From: DATESZ01 sp035283845
GTDB taxonomy: Bacteria; Desulfobacterota; Syntrophia; Syntrophales; JACQWR01
Assembly (NCBI GenBank): GCA_035283845.1
Contig: DATESZ010000085.1
Span: forward strand, 1 to 6,789
Reading direction: 5' to 3'
DNA length: 6,789 nucleotides
Each line of letters begins with the position of its first letter. The stretch's first letter is position 1. Of the stretch, positions 1 through 5,826 are shown in pieces. Both the position numbers and the translations under genes were made by a program. The notes under the pieces were generated by a model. That model was given only the letters and a program-made list of their open reading frames with translations, had not been told where the DNA came from and did not search any database.

Positions 1-1
1 A

Positions 2-583
2 AAGCTGGCCAAGCCCGACCTGAAGGTGATCGTGATCATGGGTGACGGCGACGCCACAGCCATTGGCGGAAATCACCTTATACACGCGGCCCGGAGAAAC
101 ATTGACTTAACCGCCATTATCGTTAATAATCAGATCTACGGGATGACGGGCGGTCAGGCTTCACCCACAACTCCCCACGGGATGAAATCCACCACAACGG
201 TTTACAGTAATATCGAGCATGCCTTCAATATCTCCGACTTAGCTGCCGCCGCAGGCGCTTCCTTTGTGGCGAGGGGGACAGTCTATCACGCCAAGCTTCT
301 CGACGCATTGATGGAAAAGGCATTTCTGAAACAGGGGTTTTCCGTGGTAGAAGTAATGTCCCATTGCCATACCCATTACGGAAAACTTAACCGTATGGGT
401 TCAGCCGTGGAGATGATGGAATGGCAACGGGATCACGCGGTGACCGTGGAAAAAGCGAGAGCGATGAAACGGGAAGAATCAGCGGATAAGATCGTAATTG
501 GAATCCTCGTGGACAGGGAGCTTCCTGTTTATCAACGGGATTATAACGATGTACGAAAACGGGCGAAAGAAACGGGGAAATAG
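2..583 (+). CDS. korB: 2-oxoacid:ferredoxin oxidoreductase, beta subunit (KorB-like), 5'-truncated by the window
   Basis: This is the TPP-binding beta subunit of a ferredoxin-dependent 2-oxoacid oxidoreductase, most like 2-oxoglutarate synthase. The cytoplasmic enzyme interconverts a 2-oxoacid plus CoA with the acyl-CoA, CO2 and reduced ferredoxin. The frame is open from base 2, so the true start lies upstream; the GTG at 26 sits inside the conserved core and is not the start. The visible 193 residues begin KLAKPDLKV and run into the TPP/Mg motif GDGDATAIGGNH, followed about 27 residues after the GDG by NNQIYGMTGGQ, the second half of the TPP motif. The C-terminal HYGKLNRMGSAVEMMEW segment is also typical of KorB/OorB. 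About 60-80 N-terminal residues are missing compared with usual lengths. The stop is 2 nt before korC. A different 2-oxoacid substrate cannot be excluded from the sequence. Confidence 0.92.
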   Translation, partial: KLAKPDLKVIVIMGDGDATAIGGNHLIHAARRNIDLTAIIVNNQIYGMTGGQASPTTPHGMKSTTTVYSNIEHAFNISDLAAAAGASFVARGTVYHAKLLDALMEKAFLKQGFSVVEVMSHCHTHYGKLNRMGSAVEMMEWQRDHAVTVEKARAMKREESADKIVIGILVDRELPVYQRDYNDVRKRAKETGK

Positions 584-585
584 GC

Positions 586-1188
586 ATGGCGTTCCGTTAT
601 GAAATCCGCCTGGGCGGCTCCGGAGGACAGGGTTTGATACTCATGGGGATTATTCTGGCAGAAGCAGTGGGACTTTATGAGGGCAGATACGTGGCGCAGA
701 CCCAGAGTTATGGCCCGGAAGCGAGAGGCGGCTCAAGCAAATCAGAGGTAGTCATAAGCGACGAAGAAATAGACTATCCCAAGGCGGAACATCTCGATCT
801 TCTGTTGGCCATGAACCAGAAATCCTGTGACGATTTTTTCGAAGATGTGAAGCCCGGGGGATTGGTGGTAGTGGATTCCACTTTCCTTTCCCAGCTCCCG
901 CCGGTCAGCGCCTTTGGGATCCCCTTTACACGCATTGCCCGGGAAAAATTGAACAAAGGGGTGGCGGCCAATATTGTCGCTCTGGGCGCCCTGACTCAGA
1001 TCACCCCGATCGTTTCCCCACAGGCTATGCGAATGGCGCTCCTGAACCGCATACCGGCAGGCACGGAAAAAATGAACCTTGCGGCTCTGAAGGCCGGGAT
1101 AGAGGCGGCAAAAAGGGCCATGGAGGAAGGACCGTCGAAGGCAATACCCACCGAAGTCCCCAACAAAGGGCTTTTGGGTTATCATTGA
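586..1188 (+). CDS. korC: 2-oxoacid:ferredoxin oxidoreductase, gamma subunit (KorC-like)
   Basis: Gamma subunit of the same ferredoxin-dependent 2-oxoacid oxidoreductase as the upstream gene; in this family the gamma domain contributes to CoA handling and complex assembly. At 200 residues it has the usual stand-alone gamma length. The N-terminus carries the family signature GGSGGQGLILMGIILAEA (residues about 10-27), followed by the conserved YGPEARGGSSKSEVVIS segment (about 43-59) and DLLLAMN (about 71-77). The ATG lies 2 nt after the korB stop. The G-rich end of korB (ggggaaatagg) is the only candidate ribosome-binding site, so translational coupling to korB is likely. The alpha subunit, and a KorD ferredoxin-like subunit if present, should lie upstream of the window. 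Family assignment is secure; the choice of 2-oxoglutarate over other 2-oxoacids is inferred. Confidence 0.92.
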   Translation: MAFRYEIRLGGSGGQGLILMGIILAEAVGLYEGRYVAQTQSYGPEARGGSSKSEVVISDEEIDYPKAEHLDLLLAMNQKSCDDFFEDVKPGGLVVVDSTFLSQLPPVSAFGIPFTRIAREKLNKGVAANIVALGALTQITPIVSPQAMRMALLNRIPAGTEKMNLAALKAGIEAAKRAMEEGPSKAIPTEVPNKGLLGYH

Positions 1189-1196
1189 CAAGTGCC

Positions 1197-1202
1197 GGAG
1201 GA
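1197..1202 (+). promoter_or_regulatory. Ribosome-binding site deciding the cimA start
   Basis: GGAGGA sits in the short korC-cimA gap, separated by a T-rich 12-nt spacer from ATG 1215. It is the only strong Shine-Dalgarno match near the three candidate starts (TTG 1185, ATG 1215, ATG 1230), so it favours 1215. The spacer is slightly long, which leaves some doubt. Confidence 0.6.
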
Positions 1203-1214
1203 TTTTTTTTACAA

Positions 1215-2825
1215 ATGGGAAAAAAGCTAATGATACCCGATGATGTTTTAATCTACGACACAACCTTGAGGGATGGGACTCAGGGAGAGCAGATCAACTT
1301 TACTGCGGAAGAGAAGTTGCGTATCGCACAACGGCTGGACGATACCGGTTTCCACTACATAGAAGGGGGATGGCCAGGCTCTAATCCGAAGGATATGCGT
1401 TTTTTCGAACTGACAAAGGGGGTCAAATTCAAGCATGCCCGCCTTACGGCTTTCGGCAGCACCAGGAAGCCCTATATCCGACCGGAAGATTGCCCGAATC
1501 TTCAGGCCATGCTGAAGGCCGAAACGCCTGCGGTAGCGATCTTCGGCAAATCATGGGACCTGCATGTCAAAGAAGTACTACAGATATCCCCGGAAGAAAA
1601 TCTGGCCATGGTGGAAGATTCCATAAAATTCCTGAAGTCCAAAGGGAAAGAAGTAATATTTGATGCAGAACATTTTTTCGACGGCTACAAGGCCAATTCC
1701 CGATACGCCTTACAGGTAATTGAAAGGGCGGCGACGGCAGGCTCAGATATGGTCGTTCTTTGCGACACCAACGGCGGAACCATGCCCCACGAAATAACGG
1801 ACATAATAACTCCCGTAGTTCCTCTCGTCCCTCACCACCGGCTCGGCATTCATGCCCACAACGATTGCGGCCTGGCAGTGGCTAACTCGCTGGCGGCGGT
1901 CATGACAGGTGTAAAAATGGTACAGGGAACGGTAAACGGCTTTGGAGAAAGGTGCGGCAACGCCAATCTCATTACCATCATCTGCAATCTTCAACTGAAA
2001 ATGGGCAAAAAATGTATCACCGACGCTCACCTGGCACAGTTATCAAACCTTGCTAATTTCGTAAGTGACGTGGCCAATATTCCTCCCCTTTCCTACAGAC
2101 CCTATGTAGGACGCAGCGCCTTCGCCCATAAAGGCGGCATTCACGTAAGCGCTATCGCCAAAAACGCCAGCGCCTACGAGCATATAAAACCTGAACTGGT
2201 GGGAAACAAGCAGCGGGTGCTGGTTTCCGACCTGGCCGGAAAAAGCAACATCGAATACAAGGCTAAAGAAATGGGAATCGACCTGGGCGCCGACGAGCAT
2301 ACCAGCAAAAAAATCCTGCAGGAAATAAAAAATATGGAAGACGCAGGCTATCAGTTCGACGCGGCGGAGGGCTCGCTCGAGCTCCTGATCAGGAAAATAA
2401 CCGGTGAATTCAAGGAACCATTTGAGTTTGAGAGTTTTCAGGTAATCAACTCAAAGGCCGGAGACAGTCCCTCTCAGTGTCTCGCCACGGTAAAGGTAAC
2501 CGTAGGCGATGAAGAGGAAATCACTGCCGCGGAAGGCAACGGCCCCATAAATGCCCTTGACAATGCCCTGAGAAAGGCCCTTGCAAAATTCTACCCCCAG
2601 ATAAGCGAGGTGCACTTAGTGGACTTCAAGGTGAGGATCGTGGAAGGCAGTGAGGGGACCGCCGCACAGGTAAGGGTTTTGCTTGATTCAATGGATGATC
2701 ATGATCTCTGGAGCACCATCGGCGTATCGACAAACGTAATTGAAGCCAGTTGGCATGCCTTGGTAGACAGTATCCAGTTCAAATTAAGCAAGGATAAACT
2801 GAACAAACATAACAGAGCAAGATGA
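1215..2825 (+). CDS. cimA: (R)-citramalate synthase, CimA type
   Basis: Condenses pyruvate and acetyl-CoA to citramalate, the first step of the threonine-independent isoleucine route. From ATG 1215 the protein is 536 residues, right for the long CimA class. The N-terminal TIM barrel shows YDTTLRDGTQGE (14-25; Arg19 and Asp20 are the expected catalytic and metal residues), HAHNDCGLAVANS (213-225; His213 and His215 are metal ligands), NGFGERCGNANL (241-252) and HKGGIH (305-310). The part from about residue 405 matches the LeuA-type dimer/allosteric domain, which binds isoleucine or leucine in relatives. Start choice: GGAGGA at 1197-1202 lies 12 nt before ATG 1215. The in-frame TTG at 1185 overlaps the korC stop and has no ribosome-binding site, and ATG 1230 has a poor one. 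2-Isopropylmalate or homocitrate synthase are less likely because of the length and the TLRDGTQGE plus EGGWPGSNPKD signature. Confidence 0.93.
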   Translation: MGKKLMIPDDVLIYDTTLRDGTQGEQINFTAEEKLRIAQRLDDTGFHYIEGGWPGSNPKDMRFFELTKGVKFKHARLTAFGSTRKPYIRPEDCPNLQAMLKAETPAVAIFGKSWDLHVKEVLQISPEENLAMVEDSIKFLKSKGKEVIFDAEHFFDGYKANSRYALQVIERAATAGSDMVVLCDTNGGTMPHEITDIITPVVPLVPHHRLGIHAHNDCGLAVANSLAAVMTGVKMVQGTVNGFGERCGNANLITIICNLQLKMGKKCITDAHLAQLSNLANFVSDVANIPPLSYRPYVGRSAFAHKGGIHVSAIAKNASAYEHIKPELVGNKQRVLVSDLAGKSNIEYKAKEMGIDLGADEHTSKKILQEIKNMEDAGYQFDAAEGSLELLIRKITGEFKEPFEFESFQVINSKAGDSPSQCLATVKVTVGDEEEITAAEGNGPINALDNALRKALAKFYPQISEVHLVDFKVRIVEGSEGTAAQVRVLLDSMDDHDLWSTIGVSTNVIEASWHALVDSIQFKLSKDKLNKHNRAR

Positions 2826-2831
2826 AAACAC

Positions 2832-3440
2832 ATGCTTATTTCCATACATAGCCGGAACCCCCAGATGCGGCTGATTAAGAAAGCTGTAGAAGTACTGCAA
2901 AAGGGAGGTCTTGTTATCTACCCTACCGATACGGTTTACGGCCTCGGATGCGCACTCTTCAACAAGAAAGGGATCGAAAATATCTACGATATAAAAAAGC
3001 ACAACCGCAAACAGCCCTTAAGTTTTATCTGCGCAGACCTCAAAGACATAAGCCGCTACGCCAGGGTCTCGGACTTCTCCTATAAGACGATGAAACGTCT
3101 GCTGCCCGGTCCTTATACGTTTATTCTGGAAGCATCCAGGCTGGTGCCAAAAATAATTCTTCCCAAGAGGCAAACAACGGGCATCCGGGTTCCCGATAAC
3201 CTTATCTGCCTATCTCTTGTCAGGGAGCTTGGTCAGCCCATTATCAGCAGCAGCGTAAAGAATGAAAACGACGAATTAATGAGCGATCCTAATGAGATAG
3301 AAGAAAAATTCCGGCATCGTGTGGGACTGGTCATCGACGGCGGCATAATGTCGCCGGAGCCATCTTCAGTCATAAGTCTCATAGAAGACCGGGTGGAAGT
3401 CATCAGGGCCGGAAAAGGCGATGTAAGGGCTTTTTTATAA
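2832..3440 (+). CDS. yciO: Sua5/YciO/YrdC (TsaC) family protein, YciO-like; possible threonylcarbamoyl-AMP synthase
   Basis: A 202-residue single-domain protein of the family that includes TsaC, which makes threonylcarbamoyl-AMP from threonine, bicarbonate and ATP for the t6A modification of tRNA. Visible family blocks are GGLVIYPTDTVYGLGC (25-40), KKHNRKQPLSF (55-65), PGPYTFIL (92-99), GIRVPDN (117-123) and PIISSSVKNENDE (136-148). The beginning (IHSRNPQMRLIKKAVEVLQKGG) and the end (IRAGKGDVRAFL) line up from memory with E. coli YciO better than with E. coli TsaC, so it is called YciO-like. The cellular role of YciO is less certain than that of TsaC. ATG 2832 lies 6 nt after the cimA stop with a weak upstream site; the match to the YciO N-terminus supports it over ATG 2862. 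It is probably the last gene of the kor-cimA unit. Confidence 0.85.
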   Translation: MLISIHSRNPQMRLIKKAVEVLQKGGLVIYPTDTVYGLGCALFNKKGIENIYDIKKHNRKQPLSFICADLKDISRYARVSDFSYKTMKRLLPGPYTFILEASRLVPKIILPKRQTTGIRVPDNLICLSLVRELGQPIISSSVKNENDELMSDPNEIEEKFRHRVGLVIDGGIMSPEPSSVISLIEDRVEVIRAGKGDVRAFL

Positions 3441-3446
3441 TAAAAA

Positions 3447-3485
3447 GCGGGACATAAACGCATGTCAATTATAAAGAATGCCCGC
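3447..3485. other. Small hairpin after yciO, terminator-like only when read on the minus strand
   Basis: GCGGG-A-CAT (3447-3455) can pair with ATGCCCGC (3478-3485), giving 8 pairs with one bulged A. A nested GACAT/ATGTC (3451-3455 with 3461-3465) is an alternative. On the + strand no T run follows, so it is a poor intrinsic terminator for the upstream cluster. On the minus strand the stem is followed by TTTTTATT, but no convincing minus-strand gene in the window would use it. Confidence 0.3.
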
Positions 3486-3541
3486 ACAAACCGATAGAGG
3501 AAATTATGAAACTCTCATGACGTCACCAGTCGCAAAGGATA

Positions 3542-3614
3542 ATGAAAATTCCCCCTCCCCCTTCCCCCTCCCTCAAGGGGAGGGGGTGAGGGGGAGGGTG
3601 AAAGGTATTTTCAG
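3542..3614 (-). repeat. GC-rich palindromic repeat, copy 1 (leader of the RNase G/E gene)
   Basis: A long imperfect inverted repeat of C/T-rich then G/A-rich sequence. The inner stem 3564-3572 (CCCCCTCCC) pairs with 3578-3586, and the outer stem 3553-3562 (CCCTCCCCCT) pairs with 3589-3598. A small internal mismatch (T3563 against 3587-3588) separates them, and the loop is TCAAG. The ends carry ATGAAAAT (3542-3549) and ATTTTCA (3607-3613), the same terminal inverted repeat as copy 3. Minus orientation is suggested by a weak resemblance of the flank 3509-3540 to the tail of copies 2 and 3; because the element is palindromic, orientation is uncertain. It is more diverged than the other two copies. 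Confidence 0.75.
3600..3605 (+). promoter_or_regulatory. Ribosome-binding site of the RNase G/E gene, within the edge of repeat copy 1
   Basis: GAAAGG at 3600-3605, with a 9-nt spacer, precedes ATG 3615. It lies directly after the base of the copy 1 stem (ending 3598) and before the repeat's terminal ATTTTCA, so the repeat seems to supply or border the initiation region. A G-rich stretch (GGGGAGGG, 3591-3598) is closer to consensus but is buried in the hairpin. Confidence 0.5.
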
Positions 3615-5597
3615 ATGAAACAGGAAATGCTCGTAAACGCCGTCCATCCAGAACAGAAGCGCATGGCTAATGTGGAAGACGGCAAGCTTGTAGAATTTAA
3701 TATCCAGATGTCTTATAAACAGCCGATTACGGGAAACATTTACAAAGGGATCGTTCTGAAGGTGGAGCGGGGACTGCAGGCGGCATTTGTGAGCTTCGGC
3801 GGCAAAAAGGACGGCTTTCTGCCCCTGCGCGACGTAGGCCAGGAGTACTTTTCGGAACAAAACGGCAAGGACGGCGGCCAGGGGACGGGAAGGCACTTCT
3901 TGAAAGTAGGACAGGAATTGCTGGTGCAGGTCCTCCGTGAAGTTAGCGGCCAGAAGGGGGCATTGCTTACCTCTTATATATCCATTCCCGGGCGCTACCT
4001 TGTCCTGTTGCCCAATAAACAGAGCAGCGGCGTATCGCGAAAAATAGAGGATGAAGCGGATCGGAAACGGCTTAAGGAAATTGTCGAACAGATCCAGAAG
4101 GAAGATGAAATCGGCTTCATCGTCCGTACCGCGGGCATGAATCGCACAAAGCAGGAACTTTCCCGCGATTATCAGCATCTGCTAAGATTATGGCAGGAAA
4201 TACAGAAAAAGGCAAAAACCGTTCCGGCGCCATCGTTAATCTTTCAGGAAAGCGATTTTGGCGTCACTACGCTGCGCGACTATTTCACCCCGGAGATTAC
4301 TGAAATACTGGTGGACGATCCGGAAACATTTAGAATAATGCGCGCCTACTGTAAGGCCGTCGCCCCCAGAAACCTGAATATGATCAAGCTCTACAAAGAA
4401 AAGACCCCCATTTTCGACAAATACCAGTTGGAAGATCAGATCCGCACCATTTACCAGGAAAGGGTCAATCTAAAATCGGGCGGCTACGTCGTAATCAAGC
4501 CCACGGAAGCAATGATCACCATAGATGTCAACTCCGGAAAGGGCTCCAATAAAAGAAACATTGAAGAGACAGCCTTCAGGACCAATACTGATGCTGCCGA
4601 GGAGATAGCACGGCAGCTCCGTTTACGAGACTTAGGAGGCCTGATCGCCATCGATTTTATCGATATGATGGACCGGAAAAACATAGCAAATGTGGAAAAA
4701 ACCTTCAAGAAGGCATTGAGCATCGACCGGGCAAGGATCCAGCTTGCTCGCATATCCAAGTTCGGCATCCTGGAGCTTTCCCGGCAGAAAAAGCGCTCCA
4801 CGATCCAGGAGATCAGTTACACCTCCTGCCCGTTCTGTCACGGCAGCGGGATCAGGCCGTCCCTCGAATATACGGCTCTCAGCGCCTTCCGGAAAATTGA
4901 ATCCCAGGCGGTCAAAGGCGCTTACTCTTGTCTTAATGCCTCTCTTCCTAATGAAGTGGCAACCTACCTTCTCAACCAGAAGCGAAGCGAAATAGGCAAG
5001 CTGGAAACAACCTATGACATGGCGATCCATATCGCATCCGTTCCGGACATGGCATGGGACGAGGTTACTATTGAAGCAACCGGCAGGAAGCCTCTTGGTG
5101 AAGCGCCGACAGAAACAGCCGCCGAAGAGCTAACGGCGGAAATATCCGCAGACGACGGGGAAGAGACCCCCGAATACGTCCCGGTGGACGAATCAGTTGA
5201 AGATCATAAAAAGAAACCACACCGGAGAAGAAGCAGGCATAAGAAATCCCATACGCTTCCGGTCGCAACTCCGGAAGTGATTTCCGATCCTGTATCCCTC
5301 CCCCTCGACGGGGGAGGGATGGGTGGGGGTGATTTTCATCATTCCGTTGTGTCTACGCCGGGCATGGAAGTTATTCCGGAGACGGCGCCTGAAGCCGCTC
5401 TTCCGCCTTCTGATAAAGCGACGCCGGTAACGGAAGAGGGCGTACAAAATGCGGCGGATCTCCCGGTAGAGCCGAAAAAGGCAAAAAGATATTCCTATCC
5501 CTGGAGAAGGAAGAAAAAGGAGGCGCAGGAGACGCCGTCTCCAGCCGGGGAATCGGAAGACAGGAATGATGATCTTCCCAAAAACCCCGATGCCTGA
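3615..5597 (+). CDS. rng: Ribonuclease G/E family endoribonuclease
   Basis: Single-strand-specific, Mg-dependent endoribonuclease of the RNase E/G family, acting on rRNA precursors and mRNA in the cytoplasm. The 660 residues comprise an N-terminal segment EMLVNAVHPEQKRMANVEDG and an S1 RNA-binding domain at about 38-121 (YKGIVLKVERGLQAAFVSFG...DGFLPL). The catalytic region has ITIDVNSGKG (Asp304) and GGLIAIDFIDMMD (Asp347), matching the two Mg-binding aspartates of E. coli RNase E. CPFCHGSG (Cys405, Cys408) is the Zn-link that joins subunits. Beyond about residue 490 is a 170-residue low-complexity tail with acidic stretches and two basic patches (HKKKPHRRRSRHKK near 531-544, KKAKRYSYPWRRKKK near 621-635). 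It is longer than RNase G (about 490) and shorter than E. coli RNase E. Residues about 561-576 are encoded by a dispersed palindromic repeat. ATG 3615 gives the family N-terminus. Confidence 0.95.
   Translation: MKQEMLVNAVHPEQKRMANVEDGKLVEFNIQMSYKQPITGNIYKGIVLKVERGLQAAFVSFGGKKDGFLPLRDVGQEYFSEQNGKDGGQGTGRHFLKVGQELLVQVLREVSGQKGALLTSYISIPGRYLVLLPNKQSSGVSRKIEDEADRKRLKEIVEQIQKEDEIGFIVRTAGMNRTKQELSRDYQHLLRLWQEIQKKAKTVPAPSLIFQESDFGVTTLRDYFTPEITEILVDDPETFRIMRAYCKAVAPRNLNMIKLYKEKTPIFDKYQLEDQIRTIYQERVNLKSGGYVVIKPTEAMITIDVNSGKGSNKRNIEETAFRTNTDAAEEIARQLRLRDLGGLIAIDFIDMMDRKNIANVEKTFKKALSIDRARIQLARISKFGILELSRQKKRSTIQEISYTSCPFCHGSGIRPSLEYTALSAFRKIESQAVKGAYSCLNASLPNEVATYLLNQKRSEIGKLETTYDMAIHIASVPDMAWDEVTIEATGRKPLGEAPTETAAEELTAEISADDGEETPEYVPVDESVEDHKKKPHRRRSRHKKSHTLPVATPEVISDPVSLPLDGGGMGGGDFHHSVVSTPGMEVIPETAPEAALPPSDKATPVTEEGVQNAADLPVEPKKAKRYSYPWRRKKKEAQETPSPAGESEDRNDDLPKNPDA
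5293..5375 (+). repeat. GC-rich palindromic repeat, copy 2, in frame inside the RNase G/E gene
   Basis: The core stem TCCCTCCCCC (5295-5304) pairs perfectly with GGGGGAGGGA (5310-5319) around loop TCGAC. It is followed by a G-rich arm and ATTTTCAT (5332-5339). Bases 5293-5339 match 5676-5722 (copy 3) at 46 of 47 positions. A further tail to 5375 aligns with copy 3 at about 26 of 36 columns with one gap. The left ATGAAAAT end seen in copies 1 and 3 is absent or worn away. It is translated as SLPLDGGGMGGGDFHH and following residues in the low-complexity tail of the RNase. Confidence 0.88.
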
Positions 5598-5656
5598 TGA
5601 GAGGTAACTTATTTACGGTTCATCCGGTCGGCACATGCTTCCTGTTATCAGTTTAT

Positions 5657-5757
5657 ATGAAAATGCCCCTCCCTCTATCCCTCCCCCTCGACGGGGGAGG
5701 GAGGGGTGGGGGTGATTTTCATCCTTCGTTGTGCCCGACCCGGGCATGGGGGTTCTT
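5657..5757 (+). repeat. GC-rich palindromic repeat, copy 3 (intergenic, best-preserved ends)
   Basis: The core stem 5678-5687 pairs with 5693-5702, 10 perfect base pairs around loop TCGAC. The arms extend outward with imperfect C-rich/G-rich pairing to terminal inverted repeats ATGAAAAT (5657-5664) and ATTTTCAT (5715-5722). That defines a 66-bp palindromic unit. The 3' tail 5723-5757 (ending CGGGCATGGGGGTTCTT) is shared with copy 2. No clear target-site duplication flanks it. It lies between the RNase G/E stop and the next gene. Confidence 0.88.
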
Positions 5758-5777
5758 GGATTACTCGCGGGGGGAGA

Positions 5778-5826
5778 ATGAAGCGCACCTATCTTATTTC
5801 TTTTACCAATTTTCTTTACGTATGCC
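5778..5826 (+). pseudogene. Displaced start and signal-peptide region of the downstream DUF4384-type gene (apparent frameshift)
   Basis: ATG 5778, preceded by a G-rich GGGGAG run, starts MKRTYLISFTNFLYVCLG in a frame that stops at 5868-5870. The frame of the downstream gene is open from 5782 and reads SAPILFLLPIFFTYALGTGNA and onward, a typical hydrophobic signal-peptide core with a plausible peptidase site after GNA. That frame has no normal start codon before TTG 5827, because a TGA overlaps the ATG (5779-5781). Removing one A just after the ATG, or adding two, would fuse start and signal peptide. A sequencing or assembly error and a real mutation are both possible. Confidence 0.6.

Noticed and set aside
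742..1263. 173-residue minus-strand reading frame opposite korC
   Set aside because: It lies entirely across a well-recognised korC and the start of cimA, with no family features; a shadow of the coding strand.
3553..3598. Intrinsic terminator for the kor-cimA-yciO unit at the copy 1 hairpin
   Set aside because: No T run follows the stem on the + strand, and the hairpin abuts the next gene's ribosome-binding site; the repeat explanation fits better.
3542..5757. A CRISPR array as explanation of the three repeats
   Set aside because: Three copies of unequal preservation separated by kilobase and few-hundred-base distances, one inside a gene, do not form regular repeat-spacer units.
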